This document shows positions 1 through 9,341 of a stretch of 64,000 nt of DNA, piece by piece. Source of the DNA: Crocinitomix sp. (lineage in GTDB: Bacteria > Bacteroidota > Bacteroidia > Flavobacteriales_D > Crocinitomicaceae); the NCBI GenBank assembly GCA_013138735.1, contig WTCE01000112.1:1-64000 (forward strand), read 5' to 3'. Both the position numbers and the translations under genes were made by a program. Position 1 is the first letter of the stretch, and every line of letters begins with the position of its first letter. The notes under the pieces are model-generated. The model saw nothing but the letters and a program-made list of their open reading frames with translations, ran no database searches and was not told the DNA's origin.

Positions 1-115
1 GAGCTTCCTTCAGATTCCTGCTCACGCAGGACACCCTTGCTATTGGCTAACACTTCCTGCTATAAAGGCGTGCTCGGGACTTGAACCCTATAATCATTGC
101 CCATGCTGGGCACAC
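1..115 (-). mobile_element. Group IIC intron, 5' end (domain I start), cut by window edge
   Basis: Read on the minus strand, this begins GTGTGCCCAGCATGGGC and continues with the blocks GGGTTCAAGTCCCGA, GTTAGCC, GCAAGGGTGTCC and GGAATCTGAAGGAAGC. This is the order and wording I recall for the 5' end and domain I of bacterial group IIC introns such as the Oceanobacillus iheyensis intron. GTGTG fits the group II 5' splice-site consensus. The 5' exon is a strong terminator hairpin ending a few bases upstream, which is the usual class C target. The reverse-transcriptase ORF and the 3' end lie outside the window. The TTCAAGTCC block can be mistaken for a tRNA T-arm, but no cloverleaf forms. Confidence 0.88.
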
Positions 116-118
116 AAC

Positions 119-157
119 AAAAAATCCCTATCGATTCTTGATCGATAGGGATTTTTT
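119..157 (-). terminator. Rho-independent terminator of the small lipoprotein gene; intron target
   Basis: ATCCCTATCGAT and ATCGATAGGGAT form a perfect stem of about 15 pairs (with flanking A/T pairs) and a 5-base loop, followed on the minus strand by TTTTTT. It lies 20 bases past the stop of the lipoprotein gene. The group IIC intron starts 3-5 bases further on. Confidence 0.9.
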
Positions 158-176
158 AATATCTCTGTTATTTGTT

Positions 177-431
177 TTATTCCATTTTTTCAGCAACATC
201 TGGGCATTTTTCTTCTAATGCTTCAACCCACGAACCTTCTTCAAAGGTCTCTGTTCCATAAGTTTCTTTCAATTGTGCGTCGCACTCATAAAAATTAATA
301 TCGTAGTCACCGTAAGGATCACCTTCCATGCAATCACACATAGCTTCTGCTGCTTTCCCTTGTTCTTCGGTGAATCCACCGCAAGACGCCAATCCAATAA
401 TAATTCCTATTCCTAAAACTGCCTTTTTCAT
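177..431 (-). CDS. Small exported lipoprotein, function unknown
   Basis: An 84-residue protein with a short hydrophobic signal ending in the lipobox GLASC-GG, so it is probably lipid-anchored after cleavage before Cys17. The mature part is acidic and has three further cysteines (MCDCMEG, YECDAQ, EKCPD), which could form disulfides in the periplasm. I do not recognise a family. It stands alone between dciA/recF (80 bases away, same strand) and its own strong terminator. The ATG start gives a proper signal peptide. Confidence 0.75.
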   Translation of the reverse strand: MKKAVLGIGIIIGLASCGGFTEEQGKAAEAMCDCMEGDPYGDYDINFYECDAQLKETYGTETFEEGSWVEALEEKCPDVAEKME

Positions 432-510
432 CTTAATATCTGCTTTAATAATTTTCCTTGTTCTGTCTATTAATTCACAAGTTAAAAATTTATCGTTACA
501 CTCGCACTAA

Positions 511-813
511 TCACCGCAAATAAATATCTGTGATTAATTCAATGCCTGCTGTCTTATTTATTTTTTCGATAATAGCTGGTTTATCATGTTGCAACTCATC
601 TCGCATTACCGCCGAGTTTATATTCAAGTACAATATTTTATCCTTAATAAACTTACGCTCCGTTCTTTTATCAACAGCATCTCCCATTAATTCGCCCCAT
701 TTTGATAAAACACGTGTTTCCAATATTTTATCATCAATACCCAAAGCTTTAAAATAACCTTCTAAGGCCTTATTAATTGGAATTCCGTCTTGATGATTTC
801 TACCCTTTTTCAA
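511..813 (-). CDS. DUF721 / DciA-like protein
   Basis: A 100-residue protein of the DUF721 family, whose proteobacterial member DciA loads the replicative helicase DnaB. The family pattern is visible: an N-terminal helical stretch, W-x-E-L-x-G around residue 40, then the basic KFIKDKILYLNINS strand and the MRDELQHDKPAIIEKIN helix. The start overlaps the end of recF by 14 bases in another frame, so translation is probably coupled. The link with recF fits a replication or repair role. That it loads helicase in this lineage is inference. Confidence 0.85.
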   Translation of the reverse strand: MKKGRNHQDGIPINKALEGYFKALGIDDKILETRVLSKWGELMGDAVDKRTERKFIKDKILYLNINSAVMRDELQHDKPAIIEKINKTAGIELITDIYLR

Positions 814-1903
814 CTTGTCCTCCTTCTACATTAAATAATTTCCGATCAATATCAATGTCTTTAAACACCTTTTCAATTCGATCTCGGTCCGTATCTGAGA
901 TAAATACTTGTCCAAAAATATGTTGCGAAATCAATTGCATTAAATGTGAAACACGGTTGTGATCTAATTTATCAAAAACGTCATCTAATAAAAGAATCGG
1001 TTTTGTCTTTAACAAATTACTGACAATTTCGAACTGCGCCAACTTTAATGCAATTAAAAATGATTTTTGTTGTCCTTGCGAGCCAAATTTTTTGATGGGT
1101 TGCTCATGTATTAAAAAAACTAAATCATCTTTATGCACTCCAACAGTTGTATACCCAACGGCATTATCTTTCCGTGTGCTTTTTTCTAAAGCTTCTGCAA
1201 ATGACTCGGTTTCTAATTGTGACTTATAAGAAATATTGATGGACTCTTTGTGATTGGCAATTATGTTAAAAAACTTCTGGAATACTGGAATAAAATCAAT
1301 TAAAAAAGCTTTTCTTTTTTCATAGATCACCTCTCCTAAACTAACCAGTTGTATATTCCAAACTTCAATGCTTTCGGCATCAAAGATCCGCAATTCTTGA
1401 AACTGTTTTAGCAAAGCGTTGCGTTGTTGTAATACTTTATTGTAGCGAATTAAGGTTTCCAAATAATTTCGATCGAATTGAGAAATTATACTATCGATAA
1501 ATTTGCGCCGTGTTTCACTTCCTTCGATAATTAAATTTGTGTCGTATGGAGAAATAACTACAGCGGGAAAACGTCCAATATGGTCTGCCAACTTTTCGTA
1601 TTCCTTTTTATTGCGTTTAACGGTTTTCTTATGACCTTCTTTAATGGAACAGGTAATCGCAATATCCTTATCATCTTTAAAATAAGTGCCCTGCAACAAA
1701 AAAAACTTCTCGTTTAATCGAATGCACTGTTTATCAATTGGATTTAGAAATGAACGACAAAAGGACAAAAAATGGACTGCATCCAAAATATTCGTCTTAC
1801 CAGCCCCATTTTCACCAATAAACACATTGATATCTGCCGACAATTCTATTGAGGCGTCTGCATAATTCTTGAAGTTGACGAGGGCAAGCGATTTTAAATG
1901 CAT
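800..1903 (-). CDS. recF: DNA replication and repair protein RecF
   Basis: A 367-residue SMC-like ATPase that helps load RecA at single-strand gaps with RecO and RecR. The Walker A motif GENGAGKTNILDAV is at residues 31-44. Near the C-terminus are the ABC-type signature region (KKFGSQGQQKSFLIALKLAQ) and Walker B (PILLLDDVFDKLD). The length is normal for RecF. The downstream DUF721 gene overlaps it by 14 bases. A -7 box and a short hairpin leader lie upstream. Confidence 0.97.
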   Translation of the reverse strand: MHLKSLALVNFKNYADASIELSADINVFIGENGAGKTNILDAVHFLSFCRSFLNPIDKQCIRLNEKFFLLQGTYFKDDKDIAITCSIKEGHKKTVKRNKKEYEKLADHIGRFPAVVISPYDTNLIIEGSETRRKFIDSIISQFDRNYLETLIRYNKVLQQRNALLKQFQELRIFDAESIEVWNIQLVSLGEVIYEKRKAFLIDFIPVFQKFFNIIANHKESINISYKSQLETESFAEALEKSTRKDNAVGYTTVGVHKDDLVFLIHEQPIKKFGSQGQQKSFLIALKLAQFEIVSNLLKTKPILLLDDVFDKLDHNRVSHLMQLISQHIFGQVFISDTDRDRIEKVFKDIDIDRKLFNVEGGQVEKG

Positions 1904-1919
1904 TAATGTTTTTCATTTT

Positions 1920-1960
1920 ACGTTGAAAAATAGCGCTCGTTCAACGTGATTTCAAAGATA
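1920..1960 (-). promoter_or_regulatory. recF promoter -7 box and hairpin leader
   Basis: On the minus strand, TATCTTTG (1953-1960) matches the Bacteroidota -7 consensus TAnnTTTG. The predicted leader of about 45 bases contains ACGTTGAA and TTCAACGT (1920-1927 with 1940-1947), a perfect 8-pair stem with a 12-base loop, just upstream of the recF start. It lacks a T-run, so it is not a terminator. It may affect recF mRNA stability or translation (inference). Confidence 0.55.
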
Positions 1961-2015
1961 TAAATAACCATTGGAAAATACTATCGGAATCCTTTTTTCA
2001 ATTAATTTTGAACAT

Positions 2016-2471
2016 ATGTTTCCAGACCTTAACCTTCCAAAAGCAGAAATTCAGATCAAAGGTGATCAAATTTGGGACAGGTTGCGAAAGAAATATTTAA
2101 AATGTACGCCCGAAGAATGGGTGCGGCAAAATTTCATTTCCTATTTAATTGAACAGCTTAAATTTCCAGAAGGAAGAATGGTTTCTGAATATAAAGTAGT
2201 TTATAACGGATTGAATAAAAGGTGTGACATTGCAGTTTTCGATCAGTATAGCAAATGTCAGGTGATAGTTGAATGCAAAGCGCCAAAAATTAAAATTACG
2301 GAAGACACTTTTTATCAAATAGCAAAATATGCGAATGTTTTAAAAGCCCAACTATTAATTTTATCAAATGGTTTAGAACATTATTGTGCTTTAATTAATC
2401 CTGCTGAAGGAACAATTTCATACCTGCAAGACATTCCGTCCTACGGGCAAATTGAGCAACTTATTGACTGA
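2016..2471 (+). CDS. Type I restriction HsdR N-terminal-like nuclease fold protein (HSDR_N_2)
   Basis: About 151 residues, from the internal ATG giving MFPDLNLPKAE; the ORF track start adds 15 residues that look non-native. The protein matches the stand-alone HSDR_N family: an N-terminal PEEWVRQ helix, then the PD-(D/E)XK-like core with CDIAVFD and VIVECKAP (candidate D, E and K residues). No modification or specificity subunit is nearby, so it is not a restriction system. Bacteroidota carry many such orphans, and their role is unknown. It is divergent from recF and converges on the next gene with an 11-base overlap. Confidence 0.75.
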   Translation: MFPDLNLPKAEIQIKGDQIWDRLRKKYLKCTPEEWVRQNFISYLIEQLKFPEGRMVSEYKVVYNGLNKRCDIAVFDQYSKCQVIVECKAPKIKITEDTFYQIAKYANVLKAQLLILSNGLEHYCALINPAEGTISYLQDIPSYGQIEQLID

Positions 2472-3102
2472 GTTGATAGCGCCCCGTTCCTATTCCTTTA
2501 ATAAAATCACTCCAAGCTGCAGGGTTTAACAAGTTGTTGACAGGCGATTGCCCTCTGGTATAAAACTCTTGTTGTTGTTGTACGCGATAATTACTGTAAG
2601 AAGTACTGGCATCCGCAGTTAATAAGGCGCCTACAAAAGCCATTTCTTGTGGTGAAAGTCTTTTTTGCGCTCTTTTTAAATCATCATCTGGGATGTCCAT
2701 ATTCACAAAGGCGTCTGCAAATTGCTCGCGCGACGGCCAAGGATAAACATCTACAGGATCCATCACAATCGTATCCTCTGTCATCAATTGCACTAAAGAA
2801 ATTGCTTTTGAAGTTGTTGAATCAGGCACAACATAAATTTTCTTTTTATATCCTACACTTGAAAATTGAATGGTATCACCGGGATGAACAACTAAAGCAA
2901 AATAACCGTAATAATCTGCAATCGTTCCACGCATAGTTGTCATATCGCCTACTCTGGTAAAAGGTACGCGGTATAAACTATCCGTAATAACAATACCCGT
3001 TAACTGAACATACAATAATGAATCAGAACTCTGCGGAGTATTATTTTGACCAAAACTCGAAGAGCTTAGCGCAAATAACAATATGACCAATAATTTTTTC
3101 AT
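2461..3102 (-). CDS. Exported protein with carboxypeptidase-regulatory-like (CarbopepD_reg_2) domain
   Basis: A 213-residue protein with a signal peptide of about 18 residues (ends SSSFGQ). Residues 30-105 (LTGIVITDSLYRVPFTRV, TIADYYGYFALVVHPGDTIQFSSVGYKKK) show the pattern of the carboxypeptidase-D regulatory-like beta-sandwich that is very common in exported Bacteroidota proteins. The C-terminal half, rich in Q and Y, has no recognised domain. No TonB-dependent receptor barrel follows, so it is not a truncated SusC-type receptor. It is probably periplasmic or surface-associated. Confidence 0.7.
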   Translation of the reverse strand: MKKLLVILLFALSSSSFGQNNTPQSSDSLLYVQLTGIVITDSLYRVPFTRVGDMTTMRGTIADYYGYFALVVHPGDTIQFSSVGYKKKIYVVPDSTTSKAISLVQLMTEDTIVMDPVDVYPWPSREQFADAFVNMDIPDDDLKRAQKRLSPQEMAFVGALLTADASTSYSNYRVQQQQEFYTRGQSPVNNLLNPAAWSDFIKGIGTGRYQLSQ

Positions 3103-3308
3103 TGAAGTTTCGTCTCTTACAAATATCTAGATAATGCTGAACTAATCAAAACTATTTAACATAAATTAAGCTCATTTGTTGTGCTAGAAAAACACAGTTT
3201 CAGAATAATAACCTCTCAATTGATAGCTTTTGGGCTTAAATTTTGGATAAAACGTTAATTAATGGTTAAGATTAAAGTGATAAAGGCGACAATCAAATTC
3301 ATTTTTAG

Positions 3309-3316
3309 TAACTTTG
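3309..3316 (+). promoter_or_regulatory. guaB promoter -7 box
   Basis: TAACTTTG matches TAnnTTTG and lies 32 bases before the guaB ATG. No clear TTTG -33 box could be placed. The rest of the 246-base gap back to the divergent exported-protein gene shows nothing else recognisable. Confidence 0.6.
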
Positions 3317-3348
3317 CGGGAATTTATAAATGAAATAAATTCGAATCT

Positions 3349-4821
3349 ATGCCTGTAGCTGATATAAATAATGTCAAAGAAGGTTTAACCTATGATGACG
3401 TTTTACTTGTCCCAAGATATTCTGAAATATTACCAAGAGAAGTAAATCTCCAAACAAGGTTAACCAAAAACATTACGTTAAACGCCCCAATTGTATCCGC
3501 TGCTATGGATACAGTAACCGAATCTGCATTGGCGGTTGCCATTGCACAACAAGGAGGAATTGGAGTTATTCATAAAAACATGTCTATTGCACAGCAAGCT
3601 TTGGAAGTGCGAAAAGTAAAGCGCTCTGAAAGTGGCATGATTTTAGACCCAATTACATTAGGTTTAGATTCCAAAATTGGAGATGCCTTACGCTTAATGA
3701 AAGAAAACAAAATTGGCGGAATTCCAGTTATCGACTCAGATAGAAAGCTCAAAGGAATTATTACCAATCGTGATTTAAGATTTGAAAAAGACGTGGAAAA
3801 AGCGGTAAAAGACGTCATGACATCTGAACGCATAGTTACTACAAAAGAAGGTACAAGTTTAGAACAAGCAGAAGAAATTCTACAACAGCATAAAATTGAG
3901 AAACTACCTGTAGTTTCAGATGACAATAAATTATTGGGCTTAATTACTTATAGAGATATTATTAAAGTAAAGGAGCATCCAAATTCATGTAAAGACAGAT
4001 TTGGACGCTTGCGGGTTGCTGCTGCTGTTGGAGTAACGCACGATACGCTAGAGCGTGTTTCGGCTTTGGTTGATGCTGGTGTTGATGCCATTGTAATTGA
4101 TACAGCGCATGGCCACACCAAAAGTTTTGTAGACAAACTGAAAGAGGTAAAAGTAAAATATCCGAACCTTGATGTGATTGCTGGAAATATAGCAACCGCA
4201 GAGGCGGCTAAATTTTTAGTTGAAGCTGGCGCAGATGCAGTTAAAGTTGGAATTGGTCCTGGATCAATTTGTACGACAAGAATAATTGCTGGTGTGGGCG
4301 TTCCACAACTTTCGGCCGTCAATGAAGTAGCAATGGCATTAGAAGGGACTGGAGTTCCTGTAATTGCTGATGGAGGAATTCGTTATACTGGAGATTTTGT
4401 AAAAGCCATTGCGGCTGGAGCAGATTCCATAATGGTAGGTTCAATGTTTGCCGGAGTTTTAGAATCACCAGGTGAAACAATTATTTATCAAGGAAGAAAA
4501 TTTAAAGCATATAGAGGAATGGGATCTCTTGAAGCCATGCAAAAAGGTTCAAAAGATCGTTACTTCCAAGATATTGAAGATGACGTGAAAAAATTAGTTC
4601 CTGAAGGAATTTCTGGCCGAGTGCCCTACAAAGGCAATTTGGAAGAGGTAATGCACCAGATTATTGGAGGCATTAGAGCAGGAATGGGATATTGTGGTGC
4701 AATTGATATTGACCACTTAAAAGGAGCGCCATTTATTAAAATTTCAACTGCTGGTGTACAAGAAAGTCATCCGCATGATATTGCCATTACGAGAGAAGCA
4801 CCAAACTATAGTAAGAAATAA
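3349..4821 (+). CDS. guaB: Inosine-5'-monophosphate dehydrogenase
   Basis: A 490-residue cytosolic enzyme that oxidises IMP to XMP with NAD, the committed step of GMP synthesis. The TIM barrel is interrupted after about residue 90 by two CBS domains (to about 205). The catalytic-loop cysteine is in [10 protein letters not shown], followed by the substrate-binding [19 protein letters not shown] and GSMFAG stretches and the mobile flap region ([10 protein letters not shown]). Length and all motifs are standard. A -7 box stands upstream. The parvulin gene follows 55 bases later on the same strand. Confidence 0.98.
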   Translation: MPVADINNVKEGLTYDDVLLVPRYSEILPREVNLQTRLTKNITLNAPIVSAAMDTVTESALAVAIAQQGGIGVIHKNMSIAQQALEVRKVKRSESGMILDPITLGLDSKIGDALRLMKENKIGGIPVIDSDRKLKGIITNRDLRFEKDVEKAVKDVMTSERIVTTKEGTSLEQAEEILQQHKIEKLPVVSDDNKLLGLITYRDIIKVKEHPNSCKDRFGRLRVAAAVGVTHDTLERVSALVDAGVDAIVIDTAHGHTKSFVDKLKEVKVKYPNLDVIAGNIATAEAAKFLVEAGADAVKVGIGPGSICTTRIIAGVGVPQLSAVNEVAMALEGTGVPVIADGGIRYTGDFVKAIAAGADSIMVGSMFAGVLESPGETIIYQGRKFKAYRGMGSLEAMQKGSKDRYFQDIEDDVKKLVPEGISGRVPYKGNLEEVMHQIIGGIRAGMGYCGAIDIDHLKGAPFIKISTAGVQESHPHDIAITREAPNYSKK

Positions 4822-4876
4822 TACGTAAGGTATAATAACCGTACAAAACTTTGAAAAACGAAAACTTAAACGAAAA

Positions 4877-6958
4877 ATGAAAAAATTACATTTATTATTA
4901 ATTGGACTTCTTTTATCGGTAGGATCAATCGCGCAAGAAAAAGATCCTGTTGTACTTACAATTGATGGTGACGATATTCATGCATCCGAGTTTTTATACA
5001 TCTACTCTAAAAATAACGACGAACCTTCATTTGCAAAGGATTCTCTATCCGACTATATGGAGTTGTTCATCAACTATAAACTAAAGGTTAAAGAAGCGCA
5101 AGCAAAACAATACGACACGATTCCACGTTTAGTAAATGAATTGGCACAATACCGCAAGCAACTTTCATTGCCGTATATGACGGACAAAACGAAAAACGAA
5201 AAATTGATTGAAGAGGCCTATGCAAGAACAACAAACGAAGTTAGAGCGAGTCATATTCTTATTCGTTTAAAAGCAGATCCAAGTCCTGCGGATACAGCAG
5301 AAGCTTATTCACGTACAATGGCTTTACGTGCTAGAATTGTAGGTGGCGAATCATTTGAAGTTGTAGCTAAAGGTAAAGGCGGTTCTGAAGATCCATCTGT
5401 AAAATCAAACAATGGTGATTTAGGTTATTTCTCTGCATTACAAATGGTTTATCCGTTTGAAGATGCTGCTTTTACTACCCCTGTTGGTGAAGTATCCATG
5501 CCTGTTCGCACAAGATTTGGTTATCACTTGATTAAGGTGGTTGACAATCGTCCAGCACAAGGAATGATTGAAACAGCACATATTTTAATTTTAGCAGACG
5601 ACAAAGCTGCGGATGACGATAAAATGAAAGCTGAGAAAAAAATCAACGAAATTTATGCCTTATTACAAGCAGGTGAAAAATTTGAAGATTTGGCCGCAAA
5701 GTATTCTGATGATAAATCTTCTAGCGCTAAAGGTGGACTTCTTCCATTATTTGGTTCTGGAGCGAAACAACGAATGGTTCCTGAATTTGAAAAAGCAGCT
5801 TTTGCTATTGTAAATGATGGAGATTATTCGGCACCAGTTAAAACTACTTTCGGATACCATATTATTAAACGAATGCAAGTAATTCCAATTCCAGAATATG
5901 ATGTAATGTATCGTGAATTGAAATTAAGAGTAGAACGCGACATGCGGGCTGAAACAACTAAAGAAGCCTTTATCGAGGATTTGAAAAAACAATACGGTTT
6001 CCAAACGAATGCGCAAAAATTACTACCGTATCTCTATAATCCAATGGGAGATGAAATTTTCATGGGAGCATGGGAAGGTATGGAAACGCCAGCACATGAT
6101 GATGATGTATTGTTCGAGTTTAAAGAGAATATGGCAACATTAAAAGATTTGGAGACTTATATTATTAAACGCCAAATTAAAATGCGTCGTGCGGATAAAC
6201 AAATGTTAGTTCAAGATCATTATAATGCAATGGTGAAGGAATGGGTTGTGAATTATGAAGATAGCCAATTGGAAACCAAGTATCCTGAATTCAAATCATT
6301 GATTCAAGAGTATGCTGATGGTATTTTAGTTTTCGAAATCATGCAGGACGAGATTTGGAAAAAAGCTTCTAAGGATACAACAGGAATTCAAAACTACTAT
6401 GATGCCCATAGCGCTGACTTCACTTATAATATTCGATATAAAGGAGATCTATATACGGCTAAAGATAAAGCAACGGCTGCATCAATCGTAAAACTGATTA
6501 ATCTCGGTGAATTAGATGCAAAACAAATTATAGAACAGTTAAATCAAGATTCTGAATTAAACGCGAAAGTGAGAAACCAAGTTTATAATTCAGAAACAAC
6601 TGAGGCTTTTAAAGTGAGAAAACCTTTAAAAACAATTGATAAGCCTGAGGATTTAACTGATGTAAAAGCAATGGCAAAATACAAATCGAAAAATAAAAAA
6701 GCCAAAGCTAAACATGCGAAATACAAATTGAAAACATTTAAAAACGGTTTAAACAAACCTTATAAAAATGCTGGTGTTTATTACGTGTTTGATGTTGAGG
6801 AAACAATGCAACCAAGAAAAAGAGAATTTAGTGAGGCACGCGGTTTAGTAACTGCTGCTTACCAGAATCAATTAGAAAAAGAATGGTTGGCGTCATTGCG
6901 TAAAAAATATACGATTAAAATTCACGAAGATGCTCTTTATGGGCTAGGTGGAAAATAA
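4877..6958 (+). CDS. Periplasmic peptidylprolyl isomerase, two parvulin domains
   Basis: A 693-residue exported protein with a signal peptide ending SVGSIAQ. After a SurA-like helical N-terminal region come two parvulin domains, about 120-228 (RASHILIRLK ... FGYHLIKVV) and about 232-340 (TAHILIL ... FGYHIIKRM), then a long lysine-rich C-terminal part with no recognised domain. It should act as a folding chaperone and prolyl isomerase for outer-membrane or secreted proteins. It heads a set of three related genes and is followed by a terminator, so it is transcribed apart from the next two. Confidence 0.9.
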   Translation: MKKLHLLLIGLLLSVGSIAQEKDPVVLTIDGDDIHASEFLYIYSKNNDEPSFAKDSLSDYMELFINYKLKVKEAQAKQYDTIPRLVNELAQYRKQLSLPYMTDKTKNEKLIEEAYARTTNEVRASHILIRLKADPSPADTAEAYSRTMALRARIVGGESFEVVAKGKGGSEDPSVKSNNGDLGYFSALQMVYPFEDAAFTTPVGEVSMPVRTRFGYHLIKVVDNRPAQGMIETAHILILADDKAADDDKMKAEKKINEIYALLQAGEKFEDLAAKYSDDKSSSAKGGLLPLFGSGAKQRMVPEFEKAAFAIVNDGDYSAPVKTTFGYHIIKRMQVIPIPEYDVMYRELKLRVERDMRAETTKEAFIEDLKKQYGFQTNAQKLLPYLYNPMGDEIFMGAWEGMETPAHDDDVLFEFKENMATLKDLETYIIKRQIKMRRADKQMLVQDHYNAMVKEWVVNYEDSQLETKYPEFKSLIQEYADGILVFEIMQDEIWKKASKDTTGIQNYYDAHSADFTYNIRYKGDLYTAKDKATAASIVKLINLGELDAKQIIEQLNQDSELNAKVRNQVYNSETTEAFKVRKPLKTIDKPEDLTDVKAMAKYKSKNKKAKAKHAKYKLKTFKNGLNKPYKNAGVYYVFDVEETMQPRKREFSEARGLVTAAYQNQLEKEWLASLRKKYTIKIHEDALYGLGGK

Positions 6959-6978
6959 GCCTAATTATTGTTAAAATA

Positions 6979-7019
6979 AAAACCAACCTTAAGCGCAAAG
7001 CAAAGGGTTGGTTTTTTTT
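6979..7019 (+). terminator. Rho-independent terminator after the first parvulin gene
   Basis: AAAACCAACC pairs with GGTTGGTTTT (10 pairs, 17-base loop), followed by a T-run. It lies about 20 bases past the stop codon. Confidence 0.88.
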
Positions 7020-7055
7020 ATGACTACATTTGTTCACTGAGTTGTAAACTTGCGA

Positions 7056-7925
7056 ATGCACGCCTTAAAAAAGATATTAAATCCAACCACTCGCCTAACC
7101 TTCACTGGATTATTAGTGCTGGTCGTAAGCGTAAGTCTTTCTTGCAACGGCAATAAAGATAAAGGTCGTGTAATAGCGCAAGTTGGAGAGCATGAACTTT
7201 ACGAAACAGATGTTCAATTTTTGGCTTATACGCAATTGGATAGCGCTGCGGTAGTTTCGCATTATGTTGAAGAATGGGTGGCTGAACAAATATTGGTGAG
7301 CGAAGCAGAGAAGGATGAAAATGTGGACATGCAAGCAATTGATCGGCGAATTGAGGAGTTTAGAAATGACCTACTCATTCACCAATTAGAAGATAAGCGA
7401 ATTGAGGTACAATTAGACACGACTGTAAGTACAACAGAAATTGAAGCTTACTATAAGGATCATCAGGCTGATTTTCAACTGAACGATTATTTGGTCAAAG
7501 TGCTTTACCTTAAAATCCCATTGGATGCGCCAGACATTGATAAAATTGGTGGGGCCTATAAATTGCGGAATGATGAGGACATAGAAACCATTGAAACCTA
7601 TGCAAAAATGTACGCTTCTAACTTTTATTATGACATTGAAAGCTGGATCTACTTTGATGATATCTTAAAAGAGATACCTTTGCATGATATTAACAAAGAT
7701 CGATTTATACTTAAACGATCGAAAATACGTTTTGAAGAGACTGGATTTTACTACTTTTTGAACATAGTTGATTATAAATTAAAGAACAGTACGTCTCCCA
7801 TTAGTTTTGAGCGAGAAAATATAAAGGCTAGAATCATTAACTTAAGGATTAAGGATTTACGCCAGACGATTAAAAATGATATTATTAAAAAAGCATATGA
7901 TAACGGTAAGGTCACAATTTATTAA
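7056..7925 (+). CDS. SurA-like lipoprotein lacking a parvulin domain
   Basis: About 289 residues from ATG (the track start is an upstream TTG). A signal peptide ends in the lipobox SVSLSC, so the protein is lipid-anchored. The N-terminal helical part ([44 protein letters not shown]) resembles the SurA/PpiC N-terminal chaperone region, but no HI-h-h-parvulin core is present. It overlaps the true parvulin gene that follows, so the two are likely co-translated. It may be a chaperone module without isomerase activity (inference). Confidence 0.75.
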   Translation: MHALKKILNPTTRLTFTGLLVLVVSVSLSCNGNKDKGRVIAQVGEHELYETDVQFLAYTQLDSAAVVSHYVEEWVAEQILVSEAEKDENVDMQAIDRRIEEFRNDLLIHQLEDKRIEVQLDTTVSTTEIEAYYKDHQADFQLNDYLVKVLYLKIPLDAPDIDKIGGAYKLRNDEDIETIETYAKMYASNFYYDIESWIYFDDILKEIPLHDINKDRFILKRSKIRFEETGFYYFLNIVDYKLKNSTSPISFERENIKARIINLRIKDLRQTIKNDIIKKAYDNGKVTIY

Positions 7926-9294
7926 AAACAGTATTTTGCTATTGGGGCTTCTCTTAGTAGGATCAGGTGCCATTTTTGCTCAAGGGGGAGAACCTAAGGT
8001 TATTGACAAAATTGTTGGTCAAGTTGGAGATGAGATCATTTTATTATCTGATATTCAAAACCAACGCCTTCAAATTTTGCAAAGCGGTAATGATGGCGAT
8101 AAGCAAACAGATTGCGCCATTCTAGAAGAATTCATGTACGAGAAACTTTTGGTGAATCAAGCAAAAATTGACAGTGTTGTTGTGAATGATGATGACGTGA
8201 ACCGTGAGATGGAAGAAAGATTACGTTATATCGCTGGTCAAATTGGGAGTATTGAAAAATTAGAAGAATTCTATGGAAAATCAGTGGCTAAAATAAAAGC
8301 CGACTTCTTTGAGTTGATAAAGAAACGTTTGTTGGCCGATCAAATGAAAAGAAACATTACTGAAAATGTAAAAGTAACGCCGAAAGAAGTTGAAAAGTTC
8401 TTCAAGGGTTTACCAAAAGACAGTATACCTTATATTAACTCTAAAGTTACCGTAGCACATATTGTTATGTACCCAAAAATAACGCAAAGCGACAGGGACA
8501 AAGCATTTAATGAATTAACAAAATACAAAGGAGAAATTGAGCGTGGCGAACAACGCTTTGGAACTGCTGCAACACTCCACTCTGATGATCCAGGAAGTAG
8601 AATTAGTGGTGGTGATTTAGGATGGCAAACGAGAGGAACTATGGTTCCTGAATTTGAATCAGCTTTATTTAGCTTAAAAAAGGACGAAATTTCTGAAGTT
8701 GTTGAAACGCAGTATGGTTACCACATTATTCAGTTATTAGAACGTAAAGGAGATAATTTCCATTGTCGTCATATTTTAATTGCCCCTAAGGTAAGTGACG
8801 CAGCTTTAGTTAAAGCCGCAACAACAATTGACAGTGTACACCGTGCAATCGCAAATGGTAGCATGAGCTTTGAAGATGCTGCACGTCGCTTTAGTGATGA
8901 TGAAAACTCAAAATTTAATGGAGGACAAATTGTGAATCCTTATTCTGGTGATTATCTATGGGACATTCAAAACATCAATGATATTGATCCTCAAATGTCT
9001 CGTATTATTGAGCGTATGACGGTTGGAAAATTCTCTACGCCATCATTATATGACAATTATCAAGAACAAAAACAAGGAATTAGAATTGTGAAGCTGATTG
9101 CGAAATCAGAGCCGCATATTGCAAGTTTGGCAACAGATCGTCAATTAATTGAAATGGCTGCGCTAAATGAAAAAAGACAAATTGTTATTGATGCTTGGAT
9201 CGAATCTAAAATATCTGGGAACTTCGTTCAAATTGATAAAAGCTATTTGAAAGGCTGTGATTTTAAGTATACTTGGATTAGAGGGGATATTTAG
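7897..9294 (+). CDS. SurA-like periplasmic peptidylprolyl isomerase
   Basis: About 465 residues from the ATG giving [12 protein letters not shown]; the track ATG 21 bases upstream is also possible. Signal peptide to about SGAIFAQ. A SurA N-terminal region ([18 protein letters not shown], then helical) is followed by two parvulin domains ([11 protein letters not shown] ... [12 protein letters not shown] and CRHILIAPK...). The layout is that of SurA, the main periplasmic chaperone for outer-membrane proteins. The gene overlaps the end of the preceding SurA-like lipoprotein by 29 bases. Confidence 0.92.
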   Translation: MITVRSQFIKNSILLLGLLLVGSGAIFAQGGEPKVIDKIVGQVGDEIILLSDIQNQRLQILQSGNDGDKQTDCAILEEFMYEKLLVNQAKIDSVVVNDDDVNREMEERLRYIAGQIGSIEKLEEFYGKSVAKIKADFFELIKKRLLADQMKRNITENVKVTPKEVEKFFKGLPKDSIPYINSKVTVAHIVMYPKITQSDRDKAFNELTKYKGEIERGEQRFGTAATLHSDDPGSRISGGDLGWQTRGTMVPEFESALFSLKKDEISEVVETQYGYHIIQLLERKGDNFHCRHILIAPKVSDAALVKAATTIDSVHRAIANGSMSFEDAARRFSDDENSKFNGGQIVNPYSGDYLWDIQNINDIDPQMSRIIERMTVGKFSTPSLYDNYQEQKQGIRIVKLIAKSEPHIASLATDRQLIEMAALNEKRQIVIDAWIESKISGNFVQIDKSYLKGCDFKYTWIRGDI

Positions 9295-9341
9295 GATTTA
9301 TTACTTTACTGTTAATTTACTGATCTCATAAATTAGCACAG

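Noticed and set aside
1-115. tRNA-like T-arm (GGGTTCAAGTCCC on the minus strand)
   Set aside because: No acceptor stem, anticodon arm or cloverleaf forms. The surrounding blocks and the GTGTG end match a group IIC intron instead.
3570-4322. Antisense ORFs of 118 and 124 residues inside guaB
   Set aside because: They lie fully within a clear, motif-complete guaB reading frame and their proteins are Ser/Ala/Pro-rich shadow sequences.
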